This document shows, piece by piece, positions 17,001 through 23,569 of a DNA stretch of 51,921 nucleotides. The stretch's first letter is position 1. Each line of letters starts with the position of its first letter. Source of the DNA: CBDHHC01 sp050633205 (GTDB lineage: Bacteria > Pseudomonadota > Alphaproteobacteria > Rhizobiales > CBDHHC01); contig JBOEGA010000039.1 of the NCBI GenBank assembly GCA_050633205.1, forward strand, positions 1-51,921, given 5' to 3'. The notes below the pieces were generated by a model. It ran no database searches. It was not told the DNA's origin and was given only the letters and a program-made list of their open reading frames with translations. A program made the translations under genes and the position numbers.

Positions 17001-17661
17001 AAAATCCCGAGTGCACAGTCATCGTAAGTCAAGTGCGCACAACACTGTGCGTTCACGTGTCCACAAGTTGAGAAACTCGAAAGTGCATACAGTGAAATAC
17101 TCGAAAGCTCATAATCGGGTAAGGTCCAGTGCGCATACTGTAGCGAAGTCTCGTATACATGGACCACGCAAGTCGGGCACGCATAGCAGGGCTCGTTCGG
17201 GAGTTCACAAACTGCATAACTCCAAAGTGCATTCTGTGAAACGCTCTGGCTCTCATTCTGCAATAAAGTCTCGTGTGCACAGGCCTCGCGGTTCGAGAGT
17301 ACATCGCCCTAAAGGTTCACGTATTCACAGGCCACGCGGTTCAAGAGTACATCGCCCGAGAGGCTCGCGTATTCACAGGCCACGCGGTTCGAGAGTACAT
17401 CGTCCTAAAGGTTCGCGTATTCACAGGCCGCGCGGTTCAAGAGTGCATCGTCCGAGAGGCTCACGTATTCACAGGCCTCGCGGTTCGAGAGTACATCGCC
17501 CTAAAGGCTCTTTAAGTCACAGCCGACGTCGTTCGAATAGACCTCCTGTGATTAGACGGAAAAAAGATAACTTCAGGCCTAATAAGCCTGTGTTCCGTCC
17601 GAACCGGCCGGTATTTCGTCCCAGAACGCCTGTAATACGACCTAATAACAGGGTTCGTTAG
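14074..17661 (+). CDS. Giant secreted protein: propeller-like N-terminal domain plus nested His/Arg/Pro/Ser repeat arrays
   Basis: An 1195-residue exported protein. A signal peptide ends near PGFSQ (about residue 36). Residues ~40-560 have blade-like pieces of a beta-propeller (VFGIAIDDAARPNIYLS, GTIYKLN, LGNIAYDPATRQLFVSDLETG, ISDIAFSSDG-like VSDIAFSSDGVMLVAERGG) and an acidic stretch (ETDEEDDSSE). Residues 573-844 are 17 tandem 16-residue units of consensus HLPRGSRPGHKFPKSI; 845-852 is half a unit; 853-1156 is 38 units of 8 residues, consensus HRPRGSRV; 1157-1195 ends in four FRPNxPV-like heptads. The repeat half is extremely basic and His-rich, suggesting surface or matrix binding to polyanions or metals. 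No family recognised for the repeats. A membrane-anchored gene follows on the same strand. Confidence 0.85.
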   Translation: MWFNPTALNMRRLPGGIFAAVVLASTLFQVSPGFSQDAEFHPGEAFSTRFSGTKQEKGADDKFREVIDLDGVVGSVIDVREPGEAPRGQHWDNEPQRLNIKAGQVGQVFGIAIDDAARPNIYLSATAAFGLHVQDDGGWMPGMWGQNGGPGTIYKLNAKNGYKPEVFATIKLGDRKNSGAALGNIAYDPATRQLFVSDLETGMVHRLDIETGEDRGTFDHGVDGRADFLDVLTGKKQSWSPVEFDEAASSQREDCKTDFQTTPSCWNLADFRRRVWGVGVYQDPKSGRVRLYYALWSSQGFGNPEWKASPEQQVNTIWSVGLKSDGSFDKSDVRREFAIPGFFSKVKDFLRAGASHPVSDIAFSSDGVMLVAERGGMRNKGLGSEDSFATPSEARVLRYKLGSNGKWDRTGRFAVGFYDRKNHDKPYIRAGSSGGVAFGYGYKSDFVIDQKKVDQFAWMTGDKLCSADAPCLNPETDEEDDSSEVHGLQGLSAEAFTEVAPADAFKDYPKKGEAVPIKGVDQSYLIDMDINVDDDGGPIEGELERNDATLTGDVEIYKIGKVIADEASTGALHLPVGSRASHAYPASVHKPEGSDSSHEFPFSIHRPQGSEPSHEYPYSIHLPIGSEPVHEFPYSIHLPRGSRPHHRNWRSLHFPKGSRPGHKFPSSVHWPHGSKPGHKFPKSIHLPRGSKPGHKFPKSIHLPRGSRPGHKFPRSVHWPRGSRPGHKFPKSIHLPRGSRPGHKFPKSIHLPRGSRPGHKFPKSVHLPVGSKPGHKFPKSVHLPVGSKPGHRFPKSVHLPVGSKPGHKFPKSVHLPVGSKPGHKFPKSVHLPVGSKPGHRSPKSVHLPRGSVLHRPGISRLHNPKASRVHRPAISRLHRPAVSRVHRPSLSRVHRPGVSRVHRPGVSRLHRPGVSRIHRPSVSRLHRPSVSRIHKPAVSKAHRPSVSRVHKLRASRLHRTSVSRIHKISVSRTHSVTKSRVHSHRKSSAHNTVRSRVHKLRNSKVHTVKYSKAHNRVRSSAHTVAKSRIHGPRKSGTHSRARSGVHKLHNSKVHSVKRSGSHSAIKSRVHRPRGSRVHRPKGSRIHRPRGSRVHRPRGSRIHRPRGSRVHRPKGSRIHRPRGSRVHRPRGSRIHRPRGSRVHRPKGSLSHSRRRSNRPPVIRRKKDNFRPNKPVFRPNRPVFRPRTPVIRPNNRVR
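15790..16605 (+). repeat. 17 tandem in-frame 48-bp repeats (16-residue units)
   Basis: Every unit starts with a His codon and encodes H-x-P-x-G-S-x-P-x-H-x-F-P-x-S-[IVL]. The first five units are divergent and partly acidic (for example HKPEGSDSSHEFPFSI); the last six are nearly identical. The gradient suggests expansion from the 3' side of the array. Confidence 0.92.
16630..17541 (+). repeat. 38 tandem in-frame 24-bp repeats (8-residue units) with a 96-bp higher-order period at the end
   Basis: Units follow H-x-x-x-x-S-[RK]-[VIL]; the first twelve are mostly HRPxVSRV, the middle ~15 are degenerate, and units 28-37 are HRP[RK]GSR[VI]. Within these last units the sequence CGCGGTTCGAGAGTACATCG recurs at 17287, 17383 and 17479, exactly 96 bases (four units) apart, showing recent block duplication. 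Confidence 0.9.
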
Positions 17662-17680
17662 GTAAAGCATACAAAACCCG

Positions 17681-17711
17681 GTTGCGCCCGGATATTACTT
17701 CCGGGCGCAAC
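17681..17711 (+). terminator. Perfect 11-bp GC-rich hairpin between the repeat gene and its downstream neighbour
   Basis: GTTGCGCCCGG (17681-17691) and CCGGGCGCAAC (17701-17711) pair perfectly with a 9-base loop. There is no T tract, so it may protect the upstream mRNA end or cause partial termination before the next gene 42 bases on. Confidence 0.5.
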
Positions 17712-17752
17712 GATATCGAACTGCAGGAAATTCAAATTGAAAGTTAAATGAT

Positions 17753-18802
17753 ATGTCTGTCAGGAAATTGAAGCTCAAAATGCCCGCATGGCTTGCTTCT
17801 GTAATTCTGTATATAATGATTTGTCTCGGCGCAGGGCTGGTTGCAGTCGCCGGGCCACAACTGAAAACAAATCAGAGTTTTATTGAAGATTTAAATGCCG
17901 GGGGTGGACCTGAGATTAAGGATCTGAAATCCACACTTGAATTCGTATTGGGTAATCTCCCAAAAGAAGTTGTCGTATATCCTACCGAGAATTATTATTA
18001 TTTCAGTTTCTACACAAAAGGCGTTCGTTATGCCGGTAACCTGCGACTGGCTACTCGAGACAGGGATCAGGGCATAATTCACTTTGCTTACTTTGCATCT
18101 GCAAACAGTTCAAGTGAAGATGGCGAAATGATGTACAAACCCCTTTCAGCCAAAGATGGTGTTACGGTACGGAAAATCGACGAACTAAGATATTCAGTAG
18201 CTTATAAGGATAAGGCCGTTGTTTTTCGGTTTAATGATGTATCTGGTATCAAACCTTCCAAGGATTATCTTCTTGAAGAAGAACAGTATATCGGCCCTGT
18301 TTACGATGAGTCTGGCCTGCAGTTTTATCTGGTGTTTAATAAGGAACTGAAAATTTTTCATTACCTGCTTAACGAGAACACGAAAGTTCCGGAGGATTTA
18401 CAGGTTTCCACTCTTTCCCCGAATGTACTTGTTGGTAAAAGAACAGGCTTTGTATTTTATCAGCACCATAAGAAAGACCGTAAAATTCTCATTGGAGTTC
18501 ATGCTGAGAATGCAGCCGTCAATAACTATTATGATGGACCGTTCGATCAGCTTCCGGACAATCTGAATAAAGATGATACTTTGCGAAATGCTATCGTTGC
18601 AGCAGACCCGTCTGCCAAAGATGAGCTTGATCGTTTCGGATATTTAAAAAGTGGGGAAGGGCGCTATCTGATTGGACCTTATCTGCAATATTCAGATATT
18701 AACGAGATGAAAGTCTTCGATGACTGTGCTGTGCAGTATAAAGATGACCGTAAGGTATATAATGGTTGTTTTGCAGTGCAGGGAGGGGGAGATAGCGGTT
18801 AG
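17753..18802 (+). CDS. Membrane-anchored protein of unknown function, partner of the giant repeat gene by position
   Basis: A 349-residue protein with one N-terminal hydrophobic segment (about 11-34, AWLASVILYIMICLGAGLVAVAG) that may be an uncleaved anchor or signal peptide. The rest is soluble, rich in Tyr, Asp and Lys, and looks like beta-strand-rich sequence (VVVYPTENYYYFSFYTKGVRYAGNL, GLQFYLVFNKELKIFHYLL). Two Cys near the C-terminus (DDCAVQYK and YNGCFAV) could form a disulphide. No family recognised. It follows the repeat gene by 91 bases on the same strand and ends at a strong terminator, so the two probably form a unit. Confidence 0.72.
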   Translation: MSVRKLKLKMPAWLASVILYIMICLGAGLVAVAGPQLKTNQSFIEDLNAGGGPEIKDLKSTLEFVLGNLPKEVVVYPTENYYYFSFYTKGVRYAGNLRLATRDRDQGIIHFAYFASANSSSEDGEMMYKPLSAKDGVTVRKIDELRYSVAYKDKAVVFRFNDVSGIKPSKDYLLEEEQYIGPVYDESGLQFYLVFNKELKIFHYLLNENTKVPEDLQVSTLSPNVLVGKRTGFVFYQHHKKDRKILIGVHAENAAVNNYYDGPFDQLPDNLNKDDTLRNAIVAADPSAKDELDRFGYLKSGEGRYLIGPYLQYSDINEMKVFDDCAVQYKDDRKVYNGCFAVQGGGDSG

Positions 18803-18830
18803 TATGTCGTTTATTATTACTTCACAAAGT

Positions 18831-18862
18831 AACCGGGGGAAGATCTTCCCCCGGTTTTTTTT
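18831..18862 (+). terminator. Strong rho-independent terminator
   Basis: A 26-base perfect palindrome (18831-18856), arms AACCGGGGGAAGA/TCTTCCCCCGGTT, runs into eight T on the plus strand. It ends the giant-repeat transcription unit and separates it from the convergent curlin gene. Confidence 0.9.
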
Positions 18863-18869
18863 ATGTTTA

Positions 18870-19700
18870 TTAAAGCTGGTTTACAATAGCTGATCCACCT
18901 ACACCGTTCTGAGTAACGCCAGAGCTGTTAGTTAGGCCGCCGCCACTTTGATTCACAACCGCAGAATTCTCGCCAGTCTGCATAACTGTGGAGTCATTGA
19001 TGCTGCCGCCACCCTGTTGTAGAAGATTTGCAGTGTTATCACCAGTTTGTGTAATGCTGGCTGTGCTTGTGTTGCCGCCACCTGTCTGGGTAATCGTTCC
19101 CTGGTTGGTACCTGATTGATCAATGGTAACAGTATTTGTGTTTCCATTACCATTCTGATCAACAACAGCATCATCACTGGAGCCATCCTGAGTAACAGTT
19201 GACTCGTTTATTGTTGATGCACCTGCTGATTGCGAGATATTCGCTTCGTTACCATGGCCATTACCATTTGACTGCGTAATAGTAGAAGTGTTGGAAGTAC
19301 CCGTACCAGTCTGAATAACAGTAGCCTCGTTAGCGTGAGGGCTGGCACCTGTTGTTACACCGTTGGTTGTTTGGTTGACAGTAGATGTATTTGTCAGGCT
19401 GGCAGCACTGGTAGTCTGATTAATAGTTGCAAGGTTGGTCGCCCCGCCTGCTGTATTCTGGCTGACAGTATTATCGTTTGTGCCAGCATTTGCCTGCTGT
19501 GTAATATTTGCAATACCGCCCGTTGCACCTATCTGGTCAATATCCGAGTGGTTGATTGATGCCGGATTGCCGCCAGCATCCTGGCTGACTGTTGCAGTGT
19601 GAACGCCGACCTGATCAATATCAGACAGGTTATCCGCCCATGCTGCTCCTGACAGGCCAATAGCAATTGTCGTTGCTGCCGTAAGTATATAGTGTCTCAT
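18870..19700 (-). CDS. Curlin-repeat amyloid subunit homologue (divergent copy)
   Basis: A 276-residue secreted protein with signal peptide ending AAWA-D. The mature part is curlin-type repeats spaced ~20-25 residues: S/T-x-[IV]-[DTN]-Q-x-G-x-x-N-x-A-x-[IV]-x-Q, for example STITQSNGNGHGNEANISQS. It is low in charged and aromatic residues and rich in Asn, Gln, Thr, Ser and Gly. Such proteins cross the outer membrane through CsgG and polymerise into beta-solenoid amyloid fibres. Its N-terminus is clearly paralogous to that of the gene at 22607 (ADN.SD[IV]DQ.G.HTA.V.Q..GG.PAS). It is transcribed away from csgF/csgG. Confidence 0.88.
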   Translation of the reverse strand: MRHYILTAATTIAIGLSGAAWADNLSDIDQVGVHTATVSQDAGGNPASINHSDIDQIGATGGIANITQQANAGTNDNTVSQNTAGGATNLATINQTTSAASLTNTSTVNQTTNGVTTGASPHANEATVIQTGTGTSNTSTITQSNGNGHGNEANISQSAGASTINESTVTQDGSSDDAVVDQNGNGNTNTVTIDQSGTNQGTITQTGGGNTSTASITQTGDNTANLLQQGGGSINDSTVMQTGENSAVVNQSGGGLTNSSGVTQNGVGGSAIVNQL

Positions 19701-20350
19701 GTTTTAAGTGTACCCTGCATAAAAAGCCCCGCAGAAATCTTCTTTGGGGGAATTAAAGTCCAATTACTCTATACTGTGTATTTCTTATATGAGTTGCACT
19801 CTTTGGAGTTTTGTTTCAGTCCCATAGGAGTATTACTATTTTAAAACATAGTTAACCGTCAATAAATATGCGGATATTACGTACGAATAAATACGTTAAT
19901 ACATATTTATACTGTGAATACTTTAGTGTATCAAATCAGTGGTCTGACAACATGTTGCTAATACAACACAAAGTTAGTGAAGTAACAGGAAAAGTAATCA
20001 CTTTTTGTGGGTATCACAGGGGTTTTGGGCAGGTTTTAAATCCTATTCAGAAGTCTTCCGTTGATAAAAAAGTCAAGTAATAGAATGGAAATGGCCAATA
20101 TTTCTTTGCTCATTTTCTGAGGTCGCTTCTATAGATTCATGAATACACTGGTTAAACTATGTTTTGAACTATGTATATCCACATAAAAACAATGTTTAAT
20201 ACAAGTAAAATGCGTCAAAAAAATGATATAGACTTGGATTGGCAAATATGGTTTTAGATTAGTCAGATTTAGTTTGAGCAAAAGATAAATATTCGAGTCC
20301 GTAAAATAAGTATTAATAGTTGAAGTGTTCATCCGCGAGGGAGAATTACC
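19701..20350. other. 650-base divergent regulatory region of the curli locus
   Basis: A long, very AT-rich gap between the minus-strand curlin gene and csgF. It must hold both promoters. Visible items are a small inverted repeat ATAAATA/TATTTAT (19887-19893, 19904-19910) and the csgF ribosome-binding site GAGGGAGAA. Short open frames here lack ribosome-binding sites and are not annotated. The length suggests complex control, but no known operator is recognised. Confidence 0.6.
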
Positions 20351-20776
20351 GTGCTTCAAAGACTATCTGTTTTATTATTTGTATGTACGCAAGTTGTGTT
20401 GGTTCAGTCAGTATCGGCTGGAGATCTGGTTTATACGCCTCTTAATCCTTCATTCGGGGGCAGTTCATTTAACTCGGCCCATTTGCTGGCAACAGCTGAA
20501 GCTCAGAAGCCAAAGGAAAAGCCAAAGGCCACAAGTTCGAGCCAGAGCAGTTCCGAGCGGTTTATACGTCTCCTCGAATCGCGGCTGTATTCGTCTTTGG
20601 CGACTGCCGTGTCTGAAGCGATTTTCGGAGATTCAGCTCAGCCCAGTGGGACGATTACCTTTGATACCCAGCAGGTTGCATACACAAATAATGGTACGGA
20701 AATTCAATTGACAATAACTGATTTTGCAACAGGACAGGTTACAAACATAACGGTGCCATCTCTGGTGACGCCGTAA
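20351..20776 (+). CDS. csgF: Curli assembly protein CsgF
   Basis: A 141-residue secreted protein. After a signal peptide ending VSAG, the mature N-terminus DLVYTPLNPSFGGSSFNSAHLLATA is the canonical CsgF segment that inserts into the CsgG channel. The C-terminal part (GTITFDTQQVAYTNNGTEIQLTITDFATGQVTNITVP) matches the family's beta-rich end. CsgF couples the secretion channel to fibre nucleation at the cell surface. The start is GTG, preceded by GAGGGAG at good spacing. First gene of the curli operon. Confidence 0.94.
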   Translation: MLQRLSVLLFVCTQVVLVQSVSAGDLVYTPLNPSFGGSSFNSAHLLATAEAQKPKEKPKATSSSQSSSERFIRLLESRLYSSLATAVSEAIFGDSAQPSGTITFDTQQVAYTNNGTEIQLTITDFATGQVTNITVPSLVTP

Positions 20777-20817
20777 CCAATCAACAAAATAGAATATTGA
20801 ACAGGTGGATGTGTTCC

Positions 20818-20883
20818 ATGATGGAGCGTGTTCGAACAAGAAGTGAGTTTACTTGGAAAGGCAATCTTCGAGGCGTTTTTTGA
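20818..20883 (+). CDS. Possible 21-codon leader peptide translationally coupled to csgG
   Basis: An open frame MMERVRTRSEFTWKGNLRGV plus Phe starts at ATG 20818 behind AGGTGG, and its TGA stop overlaps the csgG ATG as TGATG. Such overlaps often couple translation of the downstream gene. It is basic, without family similarity I can recognise. Only the arrangement supports it. Confidence 0.35.
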   Translation: MMERVRTRSEFTWKGNLRGVF

Positions 20884-22415
20884 TGCAGATTATCATTTTT
20901 ACAGTATTAGCGTTCTGCACAACTCTGCTTATGGGGTGTAGCAAGAGCTTTGATAGCTTTGCTCGCAAACAGCTTATGCATGTTGCTAAGCCAAGCGCAG
21001 GGATCTTACCCCCTGTAATCAACCCGATAACGCCGACGAACAAAATATTGCGTGATTTGCCACCACCAAGACAACGGGTTGCGGTGGCGGTTTATAATTA
21101 TGCAGATCAGACAGGCCAGAGGAAGGCACTGGATAACGGCAGTACATTATCAACTGCCGTGACTCAGGGGTCGACTTCGATGCTGATCAAGGCGCTTCAG
21201 GATGCCGGTGAAGGTGCATGGTTTATGGTTGTCGAACGCGAAAAGCTGAACAACCTGCTGAAAGAGAGAAGCATCATTGCGAATATGCGCAAGGTGTATC
21301 TGGGTGAAAAGGGAATTAACCCGAAGGCTCTGCCGCCTTTGTTGTTTGCAGGAATTCTGCTTGAAGGCGGCGTGATCGGATATGACACAAATACGATATC
21401 CGGTGGTATCGGTGCCCGCTATCTGGGCATCGGCGGCGATGTGAAATACCGCCAGGACACAGTAACAGTTGCTCTGAGAGCGATCAGTACGAAAACAGGC
21501 CAGGTGCTGGCAACAGTTGAGACCAGCAAGACGATAGTAGGTTACGGAATCAGGGGAAGCATATTCAAGTTCGTTGCACTGGACAGGCTTGCCGAGGGCG
21601 AAGCCGGGTTCAGTAAAAACGAACCGGATCAGATAGCAGTACAACAGGCAATTGAAAAGGCAGTCCTGTCTCTGATCATCGAAGGCACGGAACGCGGATT
21701 GTGGAAGTTTTCAAACAAGCGGAAGGAGGATCAGATGCAGAAAGAATATTACACCGAGCAGTTTGGTTCTGATGAAGCTCAGGAAAAACTGCTGCAAAGC
21801 CGGGCACGACAGTGGGAAGAGGCCCGCCGGAAAAAGATTAAGGCTGAACGGGCCAGGGTCGCACGGAAAAAAGCAGCAGATGCAGCAAAAGCCTTGCAGA
21901 ATAATGGCCAGAAAAATGGCCCGCAACAGGGCCAGCAACAAGGGCAGAATAACGGCCAGAACAGAACTATTCAGAAAGGGGCTATTCAGAATGGAGATGT
22001 TCGGGGCAGGGCAGGGCAGGAAGTTCCCTACAAGACCGGTGGCCTGAAGCTGAGAGTACCTGCAAGGATTGGTGCAGGACAGGGGCAGCAGCGTAGCCGC
22101 CCGGTACAAAATACAGTCCGGTCTCCACAGCAGACCAGGCAGAGCCAGAACAGAATCCAGAACACACAGAGCGGTGTGAAGGGTGTCGTTGTTCAGACAG
22201 GAAGTACTGCTGATACGGGTAGAATTGTGGCACTGGCCATTGCCGGCAAGGGCGGTGGAAAACCCGGCGTTGCAAAGCTGAGTGCAGACAGACTTGATAT
22301 GGATAAGGTTAAAATCGTGACAAAATCAACCAGTGAGATCGCCAACTGGGAGCTGGATAAAAGTGAGCTTGAAGTGCAGGGCGGTCAGGGAGTGGTCACG
22401 ACAGATTTAAGGTGA
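20883..22415 (+). CDS. csgG: Curli secretion channel CsgG with a long C-terminal extension
   Basis: A 510-residue outer-membrane lipoprotein from ATG 20883 (CGAGG upstream; a TTG at 20853 is less likely). The lipobox LLMGC places the lipid on C19. Residues ~60-280 match CsgG: VAVAVYNYADQTGQ, STAVTQGSTSMLIKAL, a VVERE.LNNLLKER.II segment, SGGIGARYLGIGGDVKY, SKTI, EGEAGFSKNEP, GTERGLW. CsgG forms the nonameric pore that exports curlin subunits. E. coli CsgG stops about here, but this protein adds ~230 residues: a charged, probably helical Lys/Glu/Ala stretch, a Gln/Asn/Gly-rich linker, and a final folded-looking segment. The extension is likely periplasmic and its role is unknown. Confidence 0.92.
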   Translation: MQIIIFTVLAFCTTLLMGCSKSFDSFARKQLMHVAKPSAGILPPVINPITPTNKILRDLPPPRQRVAVAVYNYADQTGQRKALDNGSTLSTAVTQGSTSMLIKALQDAGEGAWFMVVEREKLNNLLKERSIIANMRKVYLGEKGINPKALPPLLFAGILLEGGVIGYDTNTISGGIGARYLGIGGDVKYRQDTVTVALRAISTKTGQVLATVETSKTIVGYGIRGSIFKFVALDRLAEGEAGFSKNEPDQIAVQQAIEKAVLSLIIEGTERGLWKFSNKRKEDQMQKEYYTEQFGSDEAQEKLLQSRARQWEEARRKKIKAERARVARKKAADAAKALQNNGQKNGPQQGQQQGQNNGQNRTIQKGAIQNGDVRGRAGQEVPYKTGGLKLRVPARIGAGQGQQRSRPVQNTVRSPQQTRQSQNRIQNTQSGVKGVVVQTGSTADTGRIVALAIAGKGGGKPGVAKLSADRLDMDKVKIVTKSTSEIANWELDKSELEVQGGQGVVTTDLR

Positions 22416-22534
22416 TGAGATTTATGAATGTCCGCATGTAACATGCTGGCAGAAAAGGAATTCCTCGACCTCTGGGTCGGGATAGGGGAGCTGCCTCTGG
22501 TGTACGGTGCTACGAGCAACAGAAAAACACCTCC

Positions 22535-22571
22535 CCGTTTGGTCGGGCCCAAAAGGGCCCTCGTGAAACGG
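22535..22571 (+). other. Two-tier RNA hairpin in the leader of the curlin gene
   Basis: CCGTTT (22535-22540) pairs with AAACGG (22566-22571), enclosing CGGGCCC-AAAA-GGGCCC. It lies between csgG and the curlin gene, 36 bases before its ATG, with no T run. It may be an mRNA stabiliser or an attenuator that lets subunit mRNA outlast the channel mRNA. Confidence 0.5.
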
Positions 22572-22606
22572 ATCTTGGGATCCAATATATATTATGGGAC
22601 TATAAA

Positions 22607-23488
22607 ATGAAACGTTTATTATTAGTCGCTGCTACAGCAACAGCAATCGGTCTGACCATGAGCCCTGCATTTGCAGACAACTCTTCTGATGTAGATCAGA
22701 CGGGTGCTCACACTGCAGATGTTAATCAGAATTCTGGTGGTGTTCCGGCATCTTCCAACTCATCTGACGTTGATCAGATTGGTGCTGGTGGTGGCAACGC
22801 TGATGTTGATCAGATCGCCGCTGGTGGATCAAATGCTTCAACTATTGATCAGACTACAGATTCTTCAAACGCAGCAACTGTTCTTCAGACAGGTACAACT
22901 GCTTTGAGTGACAATACATCAAGTATAACTCAGGATGATAATGCTGGTGCTGGCGGTAACACGGCAACTGTTACCCAAACAGGTGATGATGCTACGAACG
23001 ACTCATCGGTAGATCAGTTTGGTGCAAGCACAGCAACTGTTGCTCAGGATGGTGATTTCAATTCAAATACGTCTACCGTCGTACAGGATGGTGCTAGCGG
23101 TGCTACCGTTACCCAGACTGGTGTTGGCGCAGTAGGCAATGTCAATACATCATCTGTTGACCAGACTGGTGATGGTAACACTGCTACACTTCTGCAGGAT
23201 GGCGATGACAATGTCAGTGATTCATCAATCACTCAGGATGGACTTGGAAATATTGCTGGTGTTACTCAAGGTGGAATTAGTACATCTAATACTTCGGGTG
23301 TAACTCAGACTGGTGATGGCAACGTGGCTTCTGTTGGGCAAACTGGCGATACAAATGTTAACCTTTCGGATGTTGATCAGTCTGGTAATGGCAACATTGC
23401 AACAGTTTCTCAGTCTGGCACAGGCCTGTCAAACTCTTCGTTTGTAACACAAGCTGGTGGCGCTTCAGCTACAGTTACTCAGTTCTAA
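22607..23488 (+). CDS. Curlin-repeat amyloid subunit
   Basis: A 293-residue secreted protein with signal peptide ending PAFA-D. About a dozen curlin-type units follow, alternating forms such as NTSSVDQTGDGNTATLLQDG and SDSSITQDGLGNIAGVTQGG, with the inward-facing Gln/Asn ladder typical of CsgA/CsgB. Asp is common and Lys/Arg nearly absent, so the fibre would be acidic. It is likely a major fibre subunit exported by the CsgG encoded just upstream. E. coli CsgA has only five repeats, so this is much longer. Its N-terminus pairs it with the divergent gene at 18870. Confidence 0.9.
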   Translation: MKRLLLVAATATAIGLTMSPAFADNSSDVDQTGAHTADVNQNSGGVPASSNSSDVDQIGAGGGNADVDQIAAGGSNASTIDQTTDSSNAATVLQTGTTALSDNTSSITQDDNAGAGGNTATVTQTGDDATNDSSVDQFGASTATVAQDGDFNSNTSTVVQDGASGATVTQTGVGAVGNVNTSSVDQTGDGNTATLLQDGDDNVSDSSITQDGLGNIAGVTQGGISTSNTSGVTQTGDGNVASVGQTGDTNVNLSDVDQSGNGNIATVSQSGTGLSNSSFVTQAGGASATVTQF

Positions 23489-23505
23489 TATTACGCCACT
23501 TAAGT

Positions 23506-23537
23506 GAGTGGCCGGTGTTTATATTCCTCGGCCACTC
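23506..23537 (+). terminator. Hairpin between two curlin genes
   Basis: GAGTGGCCG (23506-23514) pairs perfectly with CGGCCACTC (23529-23537), followed by AACTTTCTAT. Probably a partial terminator or mRNA 3' stabiliser for the upstream subunit. Confidence 0.55.
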
Positions 23538-23569
23538 AACTTTCTATAGCAAAATTATTAGGAGTGATC

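Noticed and set aside
15790..17541. Regular 24/48-bp repeats resembling a CRISPR or minisatellite array
   Set aside because: Units are contiguous without unique spacers, stay in one reading frame for the whole length and encode a clear peptide consensus, so they are protein repeats.
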